From: Tepidimonas ignava | GTDB taxonomy: Bacteria; Pseudomonadota; Gammaproteobacteria; Burkholderiales; Burkholderiaceae_C | DNA length: 64,000 nucleotides | Direction: 5' to 3' | Assembly (NCBI RefSeq): GCF_004342625.1 | Contig: NZ_SMAH01000008.1 | Location: 81,898-145,897 of the forward strand | In this document: positions 38,508 through 48,558 of the stretch, piece after piece | Layout: every line of letters starts with the position of its first letter | How positions within the stretch are numbered: position 1 is the stretch's first letter | The notes under the pieces: model-generated | Databases searched by the model: none | What the model was told of the DNA's origin: nothing | The model's input: the letters and a program-made list of their open reading frames with translations, nothing else | Translations under genes and position numbers: made by a program

Positions 38508-39713
38508 TCACGCCGCGCCGATGCCGCGGTGCAGCAGCACGACCGCCCGCGCTTCGATGGCCAAACCTTGCCCCACCGGCCCCAGCCGCTCGGCCGTTTT
38601 GGCCTTGACGTTGACGGCCGACGCCGCCACGCCCACCGCGCGCGCGACGTTGGCTTGCATCGCCGCGCGGTACGGCCCCAGCCGCGGCGCCTGCGCCACC
38701 ACGGTGGCGTCGACGTTGACCGGCTGCCAGCCCCGGGCACGCACTTCGGCCGCCACCCGCGCCAGCAGGGCCATCGAGTCCGCGTCCCTGTAGCGTTCGT
38801 CCGTGTCGGCAAACCAGGTGCCGATGTCGCCCAGGCCGGCCGCGCCCAGCAGCGCGTCGGTGATGGCGTGCAGCAAGGCGTCGGCGTCGGAGTGGCCGAG
38901 CAGCCCGCGCTCGTGCGCGATCTCCACGCCCCCCAGCACCAGGCGGCGCCCGGGCACCAGGGCGTGCACGTCCCAACCTTCGCCCACGCGCCACGGCGCG
39001 GGCTCGGTCGTGCTCAGCAGGGCTTGGGCCACGGCGAAATCCTCCGGGTAGGTCAGCTTGATGTTGTGCGTGCGGCCGCGCACCAGCCGGGGGGCCAGGC
39101 CGAGCGCCTCGACCGCGCTGGCCTCGTCGGTGATGCCGGCAAACCCCGTGGCCTCGTGCGCCTGCAGCGCGCGCGCCAGCACCCCGAGACGAAACATCTG
39201 CGGCGTCTGCGCCAGCCACTTGTCGTCACGCGGCAACGTGGCCAGCACCCGACCGCTGGCGTCGGCCTGCTTGAGCGTGTCGGCCAGCGGCAGTGCCAGC
39301 AGCCCCCCCACGGGGTCGTCACGGCACGCGTCCAGCAACGCCGCCACGTCGCCGGGCTGCAGCAGGCAGCGGGCGGCGTCGTGCACCAGCACCCAGTCAT
39401 CGTCTTGGGCGCCGTGCGCCTGCCATTGCCGCAGCCCAGCCAGCACACTGGCCGCGCGCGTGGCCCCGCCCACGCGCCACACCCACACCCCGTCGGGGGG
39501 TGTCCAAGGGTGATCGTCGTCGGGGGCCAGCACCACGGCCACGCCTGCCACGTCCGGCACAGCGCGCAGTGTCGCCAACGTGTGGTCCAACACGCTGCAC
39601 GGCCCCAGCCGCTGGTACTGTTTGGGCACGGACAGCCCGCTGCGGCTGCCGGTGCCCGCTGCGGGCACCAGCACCCAGCAACGCGCCGGCGATCGGTTGG
39701 TGACATGCCTCAT
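38508..39713 (-). CDS. ispDF: bifunctional IspDF (MEP pathway)
   Basis: One uninterrupted 401-residue frame carries both enzymes. Residues 1 to about 232 are the CDP-ME cytidylyltransferase IspD ([38 protein letters not shown]). About 240 to 400 are the cyclodiphosphate synthase IspF (GEGWDVHAL with metal ligands, [44 protein letters not shown]). The link [10 protein letters not shown] is direct, with only about 8 residues between domains. Separate adjacent genes are the usual betaproteobacterial state as I know it. Convergent with envZ, 5 bases apart, divergent from mfd. Confidence 0.95.
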   Translation of the reverse strand: MRHVTNRSPARCWVLVPAAGTGSRSGLSVPKQYQRLGPCSVLDHTLATLRAVPDVAGVAVVLAPDDDHPWTPPDGVWVWRVGGATRAASVLAGLRQWQAHGAQDDDWVLVHDAARCLLQPGDVAALLDACRDDPVGGLLALPLADTLKQADASGRVLATLPRDDKWLAQTPQMFRLGVLARALQAHEATGFAGITDEASAVEALGLAPRLVRGRTHNIKLTYPEDFAVAQALLSTTEPAPWRVGEGWDVHALVPGRRLVLGGVEIAHERGLLGHSDADALLHAITDALLGAAGLGDIGTWFADTDERYRDADSMALLARVAAEVRARGWQPVNVDATVVAQAPRLGPYRAAMQANVARAVGVAASAVNVKAKTAERLGPVGQGLAIEARAVVLLHRGIGAA

Positions 39714-39741
39714 GGGCGGCGATTCTAGAATGCACCCCCTC

Positions 39742-42700
39742 ATGGATCTGCCGCGCTTACACCCCGGACAACGTTACGTCTCGCCCTGCCCCAGCGCCAG
39801 TGCCGACGCGCTGCTGTTGGCGCGCATGGCCGCGCGCGACCGCGACGCCGGCCAGCCCACCGTCATCGTCTGCGCCGACGCCGCCGACGCCCAGCGCCTG
39901 CTGGATGAGTTGCCCTGCTTCGCGCCCGGGCTGCGCTGCGCGCTGTTTCCCGACTGGGAGACGCTGCCGTATGACACCTTTTCGCCGCACCAGGATTTGA
40001 TCTCGGAGCGGCTGGCCACGCTGTGGCGCATCCTGCAGCGGCGTGCCGACGACGGCGTCGACGTCGTGCTGGTGCCGGCCAGCACGGCGCTGTACCGGCT
40101 GGCCCCGCCGTCGTTTTTGGCCGCGTACACCTTCCACTTCCGCAGCGGGCAGCAGCTCGATGAAGCCAAGCTGCGCGAGCAATTGGTGCTGGCCGGCTAC
40201 CAGCACGTCACGCAGGTGGCCAGCCCCGGTGAGTACGCGGTGCGCGGCGGTCTGATCGACCTGTACCCGATGGGGTCGGCGCTGCCGTACCGCATCGACT
40301 TGTTTGACAACGAAATCGACTCCATCCGCGCCTTCGACCCCGACACCCAGCGCAGCCTGTACCCGGTGCCCGAAGTGCGGCTGCTGCCAGGGCGGGAGTT
40401 TCCGCTGGACGACGCGGCCCGCGCGCGCTTTCGCGCCCGCTGGCGCGAGCTGCTCGAGGGCGATCCGACCAAGAGCCGGCTGTACAAGGACATGGCCAAC
40501 GGCGTGGCGGGCGCCGGCATCGAGTACTACCTGCCGCTGTTTTTCGACGACACCGCCACGGTGTTCGACTACATCGGGCCGCAGGCGACGCTGGTGCTGC
40601 ACGGCGACGTGGACGCGGCGCTGCAGCGCTTTTGGGACGACACGCGCGAGCGCCACCGCCTGGCGCAGGGCGACCCCGAACGCCCGGTGCTGCCGCCCCC
40701 GACACTGTTTTTGACCGTGGAACAATTCTGGCAGCGCGCCAAGCCCTACCCGCAATGGGCCCTGCGGCCGGCCGAAGCGCCGCAGGTTGCCGCCGCCTGG
40801 GGCCACGCCGTGCAAACGTTGCCGCCGCTGGCCGTGCAACGCGGCGCCGACGAGCCGCTGCAGCGCCTCAAGGACCATCTGCAGCGCGGCGGCGCGCGCG
40901 TGCTGCTGCTGGCCGACAGCGACGGCCGGCGCGAAAACCTGCTGGACTTCGTGCGCGCCAGCCACCTCGACCCCGCGGTGTTCGACGGCATCGACGCGTT
41001 CCTGGCCAGCCAGGCCCGCCTGGGCCTGGCCACCGCCCCGCTGGCGGCTGGCTTCGCCTGGGTCGAAATGGGCGTCGACTTGGTCACCGAGACCGAGCTG
41101 TTCGCCAGCGGTCCCACGTTGCGCCGCCGCCGCAAGCAGGAAGCCGCCAGCGACGTTGAAGCCCTGATCAAAGACTTGAGCGAGCTGCAGCCCGGCGACC
41201 CGGTGGTGCACGCTCAGCACGGCATTGGCCGCTACCGCGGCTTGGTCAACCTCGACCTGGGCGAGAAAAACCCCGACGGCACCCCCGCGCTGCAAGAGTT
41301 TTTGCATCTGGAATACGCCCAGGGCGCCACGCTGTACGTGCCGGTGTCGCAGCTGCACCTGATCAGCCGCTACAGCGGCGTCAGCGCCGACGAGGCCCCC
41401 CTGCACCGCCTGGGCAGCGGCCAGTGGGACAAGGCCAAGCGCAAAGCCGCCGAGCAGGTGCGCGACACCGCCGCCGAGCTGCTCGACGTCTACGCCCGCC
41501 GCGCCGCGCGGCAGGGCCACGCGTTCCGCTTCGACGCCAAAGACTACGGGGCGTTCGCCAACGATTTCGGCTTCGAGGAAACGCCCGACCAGCGTGCCGC
41601 CATCCATGCCGTCATCCAGGACATGATCAGCCCGCGCCCGATGGACCGCCTGGTGTGCGGCGACGTCGGCTTTGGCAAGACCGAGGTAGCGCTGCGGGCG
41701 GCGTTCGTGGCCGTCAGCGGCGGCAAGCAAGTCGCGCTGCTGGCCCCCACCACGCTGCTGGCGGAGCAACACTACCAAACGCTGAAAGACCGCTTTGCCA
41801 AGTGGCCGGTGCGCATCGCCGAGATGAGCCGCTTTCGCACGCCCAAAGAGATCGCCGCCGCGTTGCGGGGGCTGGCCGATGGCACCATCGACATCGTGGT
41901 GGGCACGCACAAGCTGCTGAGCGAAAAAACCCAATTCAAAAACCTCGGGCTGCTCATCATCGACGAGGAGCACCGCTTCGGCGTGCGCCACAAAGAGGCC
42001 ATCAAGGCCCTGCGCGCCGAGGTGGACGTGCTGACGCTGACCGCCACCCCCATCCCGCGCACGCTGGGCATGGCGCTGGAGGGGCTGCGCGACCTGTCGG
42101 TGATCGCCACCGCGCCGCAGCGGCGGTTGGCCATCAAAACCTTCGTGCGCGAAGAAAACCACGGTGTCATCCGCGAAGCGGTGCTGCGCGAGCTCAAGCG
42201 CGGCGGGCAGGTGTACTTTTTGCACAACGAGGTCGAAACCATCGACAACCGCCGCGCCCAGCTCGAGCAACTGCTGCCCGAGGCGCGCATCGCCATCGCC
42301 CACGGCCAGATGCCCGAGCGCGAATTGGAGCGCGTGATGCGCGACTTCGTCGCCCAGCGCTTCAACCTGCTGCTGTGCTCGACCATCATCGAGACCGGCA
42401 TCGACGTGCCCACGGCCAACACCATCATCATCAGCCGCGCGGACAAGTTCGGTCTGGCGCAGTTGCATCAGTTGCGTGGGCGCGTCGGGCGCAGCCACCA
42501 TCAGGCCTACGCCTATTTGCTGGTGCCCGACCTGCAAGGCCTGACCAAACAGGCCGCCCAGCGGCTGGAGGCGATCCAGCAGATGGAGGAGCTGGGCAGC
42601 GGCTTTTACCTGGCGATGCACGACCTCGAAATCCGCGGCGCGGGCGAGGTGTTGGGCGAGGCGCAAAGCGGCAACATCACCGAAATCGGCTTTCAGCTCT

Positions 42701-43227
42701 ACAACGACATGCTGGCCGAAGCGGTGCGCGCGCTGCGCGAGGGTCGCGAGCCCGACCTGCTCAAGCCGCTGGCCGCCACCACCGACATCAACCTGCACGC
42801 GCCGGCCCTGCTGCCGCAGGACTACTGCGGCGACGTGCACCTGCGTCTGAGCTTTTACAAAAAACTGGCTACGGCCAAGACGCACGACCAGATCGACCGC
42901 CTGGTCGAGGAAATCGTGGACCGCTTCGGCAAGCTGCCCCCGGCGGCGCACAACCTCATCGACGTGCACCGCCTGCGCGTGCTGGCGCAGCGCTACGGCG
43001 TGGTCAAGATCGACGCAGCGCCCAGCCACATCCTCATCACCTTCGGCCCCAACCCGCCGGTGGAGCCGCTGCGCATCATCGAGCTGATCCAGAAAAACCG
43101 CCACATCAAGCTCGCGGGCCAAGACCGCCTCAAGATCGAGCGCGCCCTGCCCGAGCCGCGCGACCGCGTACAACTGGTGCGCGACGTGCTGCGCAGCCTG
43201 GGGCAGCCGCTCACCGCCACCGTTTGA
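39742..43227 (+). CDS. mfd: transcription-repair coupling factor Mfd
   Basis: Mfd releases RNA polymerase stalled at DNA lesions and recruits UvrA. The 1161-residue product has the N-terminal UvrB-like region ([20 protein letters not shown]), the CarD-like polymerase-binding domain ([18 protein letters not shown]), the translocase motor with Walker [12 protein letters not shown] and DEEH box, TATPIPRTL, and the C-terminal TRCF domain. In-frame ATGs at 39730 and 39742 are both possible; the second gives [16 protein letters not shown] just before could be a -10 element for this gene. Confidence 0.97.
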   Translation: MDLPRLHPGQRYVSPCPSASADALLLARMAARDRDAGQPTVIVCADAADAQRLLDELPCFAPGLRCALFPDWETLPYDTFSPHQDLISERLATLWRILQRRADDGVDVVLVPASTALYRLAPPSFLAAYTFHFRSGQQLDEAKLREQLVLAGYQHVTQVASPGEYAVRGGLIDLYPMGSALPYRIDLFDNEIDSIRAFDPDTQRSLYPVPEVRLLPGREFPLDDAARARFRARWRELLEGDPTKSRLYKDMANGVAGAGIEYYLPLFFDDTATVFDYIGPQATLVLHGDVDAALQRFWDDTRERHRLAQGDPERPVLPPPTLFLTVEQFWQRAKPYPQWALRPAEAPQVAAAWGHAVQTLPPLAVQRGADEPLQRLKDHLQRGGARVLLLADSDGRRENLLDFVRASHLDPAVFDGIDAFLASQARLGLATAPLAAGFAWVEMGVDLVTETELFASGPTLRRRRKQEAASDVEALIKDLSELQPGDPVVHAQHGIGRYRGLVNLDLGEKNPDGTPALQEFLHLEYAQGATLYVPVSQLHLISRYSGVSADEAPLHRLGSGQWDKAKRKAAEQVRDTAAELLDVYARRAARQGHAFRFDAKDYGAFANDFGFEETPDQRAAIHAVIQDMISPRPMDRLVCGDVGFGKTEVALRAAFVAVSGGKQVALLAPTTLLAEQHYQTLKDRFAKWPVRIAEMSRFRTPKEIAAALRGLADGTIDIVVGTHKLLSEKTQFKNLGLLIIDEEHRFGVRHKEAIKALRAEVDVLTLTATPIPRTLGMALEGLRDLSVIATAPQRRLAIKTFVREENHGVIREAVLRELKRGGQVYFLHNEVETIDNRRAQLEQLLPEARIAIAHGQMPERELERVMRDFVAQRFNLLLCSTIIETGIDVPTANTIIISRADKFGLAQLHQLRGRVGRSHHQAYAYLLVPDLQGLTKQAAQRLEAIQQMEELGSGFYLAMHDLEIRGAGEVLGEAQSGNITEIGFQLYNDMLAEAVRALREGREPDLLKPLAATTDINLHAPALLPQDYCGDVHLRLSFYKKLATAKTHDQIDRLVEEIVDRFGKLPPAAHNLIDVHRLRVLAQRYGVVKIDAAPSHILITFGPNPPVEPLRIIELIQKNRHIKLAGQDRLKIERALPEPRDRVQLVRDVLRSLGQPLTATV

Positions 43228-43263
43228 CCCCGCTGGCCAGCCCCCCACACGGAGTCCCCTGCC

Positions 43264-43908
43264 ATGAGCACGTCGTCCCCCGCCGCCCACGCGCAGCCCG
43301 ACGCGGCGTTGACCGCGCCACGCCACACCTGGTTCGACGACGCCCAGGCGCTGCTGACGGGCACGCTGATCGTCGCGCTGGGCCTGGTGCTGCTCAAACA
43401 CGCCGGTTTTGTCACCGGCGGCACCGTGGGCCTGGCGTTCGTGGCCCACTACGCCACCGGCTGGCCCTTCGGCGCGCTGGTGTTTGCCATCAACCTGCCG
43501 TTTTACGCACTGGCCTGGGTGCGCATGGGGGTGGCATTCACGCTCAAGACCATCCTGGCCGTGGCGCTGCTGGCCGCGTTCACCGAGGCCATGCCGCATT
43601 GGATGGGGGTGCAGCACCTCAGCCCGCTGTTTGCCGCCGTCGCGGGTGGTTTGCTCATCGGCGTGGGTTTCATCATCCTGTTTCGCCACCGGGCCAGCTT
43701 GGGCGGTTTCAACACGCTGGTGCTGTGGCTGCAAGAGCGCCTAGGTTGGCGCGCGGGCTTCACCCAGCTCGTCATCGACAGCGGCATCTTGCTGGCGGCC
43801 TTGCCGTGGGTGGATCTGCCCCGGCTGGCCTTGTCGGTGCTGGCCGCCGCCGTGATGAACCTGACGCTGGCCATCAACCACAAGCCGGGGCGGTACGTGG
43901 CGTACTGA
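43264..43908 (+). CDS. YitT family membrane protein
   Basis: A 214-residue inner-membrane protein with about five or six hydrophobic helices and the family segments GTLIVALGLVLLKHAGFVTGG and HRASLGGFNTLVLWLQ. YitT/DUF161 proteins are of unknown or transport-related function. GGAG lies about 10 bases before the ATG. It sits between mfd and serB on the same strand with 36- and 54-base gaps, so co-transcription is possible. Confidence 0.8.
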   Translation: MSTSSPAAHAQPDAALTAPRHTWFDDAQALLTGTLIVALGLVLLKHAGFVTGGTVGLAFVAHYATGWPFGALVFAINLPFYALAWVRMGVAFTLKTILAVALLAAFTEAMPHWMGVQHLSPLFAAVAGGLLIGVGFIILFRHRASLGGFNTLVLWLQERLGWRAGFTQLVIDSGILLAALPWVDLPRLALSVLAAAVMNLTLAINHKPGRYVAY

Positions 43909-43962
43909 CCCCCCAACGCCGCGCGGCCGGGCCGGCGGCGCAGCGCACGATAATCGCGAGCC

Positions 43963-44679
43963 ATGACCCAACCGATCGAAATCGCCCCCGGCCTCACCGT
44001 TCGGGGCTTCACGCCGCCGTTGCGCCTGCGCGACTTCAAGCTGATCGCGTTCGACATGGACTCCACGCTGATCAATATCGAGTGCGTGGACGAAATCGCC
44101 GACGCCGCTGGACGCAAGGCCGAGGTGGCCGCCATCACCGAAGCCGCGATGCGCGGCGAGATCACCGACTACAAGGAAAGCCTGCGCCGCCGGGTGGCGC
44201 TGCTGGCGGGCGTGCCGGTGCAGCACCTGGAAGACGTGTACCGTCAACGCCTCAAGCTCAACCCCGGCGCGGCCGAGTTGGTGCTGGCGTGCAAGGGCGC
44301 CGGGCTCAAGGTGCTGCTGGTCAGTGGCGGGTTCACGTTCTTCACCGACCGGCTGCGCGAGCGGCTGGCGCTGGACTTTGCGCGCAGCAACCGACTGGAA
44401 ATCGTCGATGGGCGGCTCACCGGGCGGCTGCTCGATCAGCACTGGGGCGACATCTGCGACGGCGCCGAAAAGCGCCGCACGCTGCTGCAGGCGTGCGACC
44501 TGATCGGCTGCACGCCTGAGCAGGCCATCGCGATGGGCGACGGCGCCAACGACCTGGCGATGATGGCCGCCGCGGGCCTGTCGGTGGCCTACCGCGCCAA
44601 GCCCAAGGTGCGCCAGCAGGCCAACGTCGCCATCGACATGGGCGGTCTGGACCGCTTGCTGGAGGTGGTGCGGCCCTGA
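43963..44679 (+). CDS. serB: phosphoserine phosphatase
   Basis: SerB performs the last step of serine synthesis. The 238-residue HAD-family product carries the nucleophile motif FDMDSTLINIECVDEIA, the Ser-Gly-Gly motif II VLLVSGGFTFF and motif IV GDGANDLAMM. It has a short N-terminal segment rather than a full ACT domain. Convergent with the trpB2 gene. Confidence 0.95.
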   Translation: MTQPIEIAPGLTVRGFTPPLRLRDFKLIAFDMDSTLINIECVDEIADAAGRKAEVAAITEAAMRGEITDYKESLRRRVALLAGVPVQHLEDVYRQRLKLNPGAAELVLACKGAGLKVLLVSGGFTFFTDRLRERLALDFARSNRLEIVDGRLTGRLLDQHWGDICDGAEKRRTLLQACDLIGCTPEQAIAMGDGANDLAMMAAAGLSVAYRAKPKVRQQANVAIDMGGLDRLLEVVRP

Positions 44680-44761
44680 GCGCCGCAGCGCCCCGCGGAG
44701 CGGCGGGCCCGCCTCACGGTGGCCGGCGCGCGCCCCCGGGAACCCAGGGCCGCGCCGCCCG

Positions 44762-46132
44762 TCAGGCCGGCTCCGGTACGCTGGGCAGCCCGGCCAGCGC
44801 CATCGCCAGCTCGCGCTCGTCGTAAGTCTCGTCCTTGAGCTCGCCGGCAAAGTACTTCTGGTACGCCGCCATGTCGAAGTGGCCGTGGCCGCACAGGTTG
44901 AACAGGATGGTCTCGCTCTTGCCCTCGCGCTTGCAGCGCAGCGCCTCCTCGATCGCCCCTTTGACGGCATGGTTGGCCTCGGGCGCGGGCACGATGCCCT
45001 CGCTGCGCGCAAACAGCACGCCGGCCTCGAAGCATTGCGTCTGGGTATAGGCCACGGCCTCGATCAGGCCCAGCTCCTTGAGGTGCGACACCAGCGGCGC
45101 CATGCCGTGGTAGCGCAGCCCGCCCGCGTGGAAGGGCGGTGGCGTGAAGGTCGAGCCCAGCGTGTGCATCTTGGTCAGCGGCGTCAGGTGCGCCGTGTCG
45201 CCAAAGTCGTAGGCGTAGCGGCCCTTGGTCAGCGACGGGCACGCCGCCGGCTCCACCGCCACCACGCGCGGGCGCGCGCCGCCGCGCAGCGCGTGGCCGA
45301 TGAACGGAAACGCGATGCCGGCGAAGTTGCTGCCGCCGCCGGTGGCGCCGACGATCACGTCCGGCCACGCATCGGCCATCTGCAACTGCTCCATCGCTTC
45401 CAGGCCGATCACGGTCTGGTGCAGCAGCACGTGGTTGAGCACCGAGCCCAGCGCGTACTTGGTGTCGTCGCGCTGCGCGGCCAGCTCCACCGCCTCCGAA
45501 ATGGCGATGCCCAGGCTGCCCGGGTGGTCGGGCCGCTGCGCCAGCACGCGGCGGCCGTATTCGGTCTCGGTCGACGGCGACGGCAGGCAGCGCGCGCCGT
45601 AGGTCTCCATCACCGCGCGGCGGTACGGCTTTTGGTCGTAGCTGACGCGCACCTGGAACACCAGCACTTCCAGGCCAAAGAGCTGCCCCGCGAACGACAG
45701 CGAGGTGCCCCACTGCCCCGCGCCCGTTTCGGTGGTCAGCCGCTTGGTGCCGGCCTGCGCGTTGTAAAACGCCTGCGGCACCGCGGTGTTGGGCTTGTGG
45801 CTGCCGGCGGGGCTGACGCCTTCGTACTTGTAAAAAATCTTGGCCGGTGTGCCCAGCGCCTTTTCCAGCCGGTGCGCACGAAACAGCGGGCTCGGGCGCC
45901 ACAGGCGGTAAATCTCGCGCACTGGCTCGGGGATTTCGATTTCACGCTCGGTGCTGACCTCCTGCAGGATCAGCTCCATCGGAAACAGCGGCGCAAGGTC
46001 GTCCGGCCCGACGGGCTGCAGGGTGCCCGGGTGCAGCACCGGCGGGGGCGCCTTGGGCAGATCGGCCGCGATGTTGTACCAGAACTTGGGCATCTGGCTT
46101 TCCTGCAGCAGATATTTGGTGGGTGTGCTCAT
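44762..46132 (-). CDS. TrpB2-type PLP-dependent tryptophan synthase beta-like enzyme
   Basis: A 456-residue fold-type II PLP enzyme. The PLP lysine lies in [11 protein letters not shown], and the catalytic-Glu region ETGAGQWG has Trp where TrpB1 has His; both mark TrpB2. The Gly-rich phosphate loop is GATGGGSNF. TrpB2 proteins condense serine with indole without needing TrpA. No trpA or other trp genes are near, so it may salvage indole or act on another substrate. GGAG precedes ATG 46132 by 10 bases. It is divergent from the thioredoxin-like gene. Confidence 0.9.
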   Translation of the reverse strand: MSTPTKYLLQESQMPKFWYNIAADLPKAPPPVLHPGTLQPVGPDDLAPLFPMELILQEVSTEREIEIPEPVREIYRLWRPSPLFRAHRLEKALGTPAKIFYKYEGVSPAGSHKPNTAVPQAFYNAQAGTKRLTTETGAGQWGTSLSFAGQLFGLEVLVFQVRVSYDQKPYRRAVMETYGARCLPSPSTETEYGRRVLAQRPDHPGSLGIAISEAVELAAQRDDTKYALGSVLNHVLLHQTVIGLEAMEQLQMADAWPDVIVGATGGGSNFAGIAFPFIGHALRGGARPRVVAVEPAACPSLTKGRYAYDFGDTAHLTPLTKMHTLGSTFTPPPFHAGGLRYHGMAPLVSHLKELGLIEAVAYTQTQCFEAGVLFARSEGIVPAPEANHAVKGAIEEALRCKREGKSETILFNLCGHGHFDMAAYQKYFAGELKDETYDERELAMALAGLPSVPEPA

Positions 46133-46182
46133 CGGCGGTGGACTCCATCGGTCGAGACAGACAAAACAACGCACAATGGGGC

Positions 46183-46719
46183 ATGCGTCGTTGGCAACAT
46201 TGTCTGCGCGAAACTGTACTGACCCTGACCGTGGCCACTGGGGTTTTCCTGGGGGTGCAGGCGTGGCTGACCCGCGACACGCCCCCGCGCTGGATGGACG
46301 CCGGTACGGTCACCTGGCTGATGGCCGACGGCACCCAGCATCGGGGCACCTTGGACGAGCTGCGCGCCCGCCTGGGCGTGCCGGCGGACGCGCCGGTGGC
46401 CCTGCACGTGTGGGCGACGTGGTGCAGCATCTGCCGACTGGAGGAGGGCAACGTCACGGCGCTGGCGCGTGACCACCCGGTGATCACCTTGGCCACCCGC
46501 AGCGGCGACGCCACCGCCGTGCACGCGTACCTGCGCCAGCGAGGCCTGCCGTGGGTCACCGTCCTGGACCCCGACGGGCGCCTCGCCGCAGCGCACGGCT
46601 GGCGCTCGGTGCCCGTCTTCGCGGTCCTGCTCGCCGACGGCCGCCTGCGCCACGTCACCGTCGGCTACACCACCGGCTGGGGGATGCGCTGGCGCTGGTG
46701 GTGGGCGCGTTCCGCTTAA
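46183..46719 (+). CDS. thioredoxin-fold membrane-anchored disulfide oxidoreductase (ScsD/TlpA-like)
   Basis: A 178-residue protein with one N-terminal membrane helix (about 10-29) and a periplasmic thioredoxin fold. The active site is C81-S-I-C84 within [14 protein letters not shown], and the cis-Pro region is [11 protein letters not shown]. The pattern is like ScsD or other TlpA-family proteins that handle periplasmic disulfides, often under copper stress. No scs partner genes are adjacent. It is divergent from trpB2 with a 50-base gap. Confidence 0.82.
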   Translation: MRRWQHCLRETVLTLTVATGVFLGVQAWLTRDTPPRWMDAGTVTWLMADGTQHRGTLDELRARLGVPADAPVALHVWATWCSICRLEEGNVTALARDHPVITLATRSGDATAVHAYLRQRGLPWVTVLDPDGRLAAAHGWRSVPVFAVLLADGRLRHVTVGYTTGWGMRWRWWWARSA

Positions 46720-46742
46720 GCGCCATTGGGTTCCCAACGCGC
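46720..46742 (+). terminator. hairpin after the thioredoxin-like gene
   Basis: A stem TTGGG/CCCAA with outer GCGC/GCGC pairing starts at the end of the stop codon. No U-tract follows. The 136-base gap up to the AAA/nuclease gene shows nothing else I can name. Confidence 0.3.
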
Positions 46743-46855
46743 CCCGGGCGATCCTGGCCAAGACACCATCTCTGGAGGATTGCGCGAACGGTCGGGCCAG
46801 CAGCCGCCCGCGCATGGCACATCAAGCCAATGAGCGTCTGCGCTACCATCGCATC

Positions 46856-48502
46856 ATGGCCGCCCCACGCCGCAAGCTGCCCATCGGCATCCAAACCCTG
46901 CGCGACATCCGCGATGGGGGCTACTACTACGTCGACAAAACGCCACAGGTAGCACGGCTGGTCGACAGCGGCAAGTACTACTTTCTCTCCCGCCCGCGCC
47001 GCTTTGGCAAGTCGCTGCTGATCGACACCATCGCGCAGGCCTTTGCCGGCCAGCGCGCGCTCTTTGAAGGGGGTGAGGCCGCCGTGGCGCTGGGGGTGGA
47101 CCCGGCGGTGGCCAACCGCCCGCGGCTCTTTCTGGCCGAGCACTGGGACTGGGGCCGACGCCACCCGGTCATTCGCCTGAGCTTTGCCGAAGGGTGGCCG
47201 CAGCAGCCCGACAAGCTGGAAGAGCACATCCACCATCAGCTCAGCGCCGATGCCGCGCGGCTGGGGGTCGTCATTCCCGAGCCACCGACCGACCCCCACA
47301 TCCGCTTCGGGCACTTGATCACCCGCGCCGCCGAAGCCCACGGCCAGCAAGCGGTGGTGCTGGTCGATGAGTACGACAAGCCCATCCTCGACAACCTCGA
47401 AGCGCCCGAAGTCGCCCGCGCGATGCGCGAGGGCTTGCGCAACCTCTACTCCGTCATCAAAGGGCGCGATGCCGATGTGCGCTTTGCGATGTTGACGGGC
47501 GTATCCAAGTTTTCCAAGGTGTCGATCTTTTCGGGCCTCAACAACCTCAACGACATCACGCTGGACGACCGCTACGGCACGCTGTGCGGCTACACCGAAG
47601 AGGATCTGGACACCGTCTTTGCGCCGGAGTTCGAGGCGGCCGCGGCCGAGGGCCAACCGCTGGACCGTGCCGAGGTGCGCCGTTGGTACAACGGCTACGC
47701 CTGGGGGCCAACCTCGGTGTACAACCCGTTTGATGTGCTGCTGCTGCTGGATAAGCGCCAGTACCGCGCGCACTGGTTTGAGACCGGCACGCCGACCTTC
47801 CTCGTGCAGTGGTTGCAGCGCAAGGGCTTCTTCACCCCCAGGCTGGAGCAGCTGTGGGCCAGCGAGGCGCTGCTGTCGGCCTTTGACGTCGACGGCATCG
47901 AGCCCGAGGCGATGCTGTGGCAGACCGGGTACCTGACGATTCGCGAGCACATCATCACCCCGCGTGGGCCGATGTACACGCTGGCGTTGCCCAACCACGA
48001 GGTGCGCACCGCCCTCAACGAGGCGTTGACCATCGCTTGGTTGCCCCAGCCATTAGGGCATCAAGCTCAGGGGGCGTCGATGCGGCTGTACCAAGCCCTC
48101 GCGCAGGGCGACACGGCTGTGCTCAAAGCGCACTTTGAGCGTTTGTTCGCCTCCATCCCGCACGACTGGTACCGCGCCAACCCGATCGCGCAGTACGAGG
48201 GCTACTTTGCCAGCGTCTGCTACAGCCACTTGGCCAGCCTCGGGGTGGAGATCATCGCCGAAGACGTCAGCAACGAAGGGCAGTGCGACCTCACGGTCAA
48301 GCACGCCGGCACCGCGTGGGTGTTCGAATTCAAGGTCGTGGACGGCGACCAGGGCACGGGCGAGGCGCTGCGGCAGCTGCAGGCCAAGGACTACGCAGCC
48401 AAGCACCGCGGCGCGCCGGGCGTGGAGCGTGTGATCGAAGTCGGCGTGGAGTTCAGCCGCACGCGCAGGCAAATCGTGGGGTGGGACGTGCGCAGTGCCT
48501 GA
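46856..48502 (+). CDS. AAA-ATPase-like / PD-(D/E)XK nuclease-like protein
   Basis: A 548-residue protein of the AAA-ATPase_like plus PDDEXK_9 architecture. The N-terminal region opens LPIGIQTLRDIRDGGYYYVDKT and has a P-loop variant RPRRFGKSLL (46-55) and a Walker B-like VVLVDEYDKPI (167 on). The C-terminus holds D478 and E491-F-K493 in VFEFKVV, a PD-(D/E)XK core. Such proteins are widespread, often multicopy and accessory; molecular function is unknown. It stands alone between two unrelated genes. Start taken at ATG 46856; ATG 46814 is an alternative with an unlike N-terminus. Confidence 0.82.
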   Translation: MAAPRRKLPIGIQTLRDIRDGGYYYVDKTPQVARLVDSGKYYFLSRPRRFGKSLLIDTIAQAFAGQRALFEGGEAAVALGVDPAVANRPRLFLAEHWDWGRRHPVIRLSFAEGWPQQPDKLEEHIHHQLSADAARLGVVIPEPPTDPHIRFGHLITRAAEAHGQQAVVLVDEYDKPILDNLEAPEVARAMREGLRNLYSVIKGRDADVRFAMLTGVSKFSKVSIFSGLNNLNDITLDDRYGTLCGYTEEDLDTVFAPEFEAAAAEGQPLDRAEVRRWYNGYAWGPTSVYNPFDVLLLLDKRQYRAHWFETGTPTFLVQWLQRKGFFTPRLEQLWASEALLSAFDVDGIEPEAMLWQTGYLTIREHIITPRGPMYTLALPNHEVRTALNEALTIAWLPQPLGHQAQGASMRLYQALAQGDTAVLKAHFERLFASIPHDWYRANPIAQYEGYFASVCYSHLASLGVEIIAEDVSNEGQCDLTVKHAGTAWVFEFKVVDGDQGTGEALRQLQAKDYAAKHRGAPGVERVIEVGVEFSRTRRQIVGWDVRSA

Positions 48503-48558
48503 GGTCCGGCTCCATCTGGGCGACGTTTTCGCCCCACCCTCAACCCACGATCATCCGC

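Noticed and set aside
39757..43734. A 1325-codon open frame on the minus strand opposite mfd.
   Set aside because: It mirrors mfd codon by codon, has His/Gln/Gly-rich antisense composition and no domain; high GC leaves antisense frames open by chance. The same holds for the long antisense frames at 3791-6685 (opposite ftsH/folP), 7166-9892, 31652-34078 and 54200-56107.
44680..44761. Bidirectional terminator between serB and trpB2.
   Set aside because: Only a bulged GC stem (GGCGCG/CGCGCC) without T-tract; too weak in such GC-rich DNA to list as a feature.
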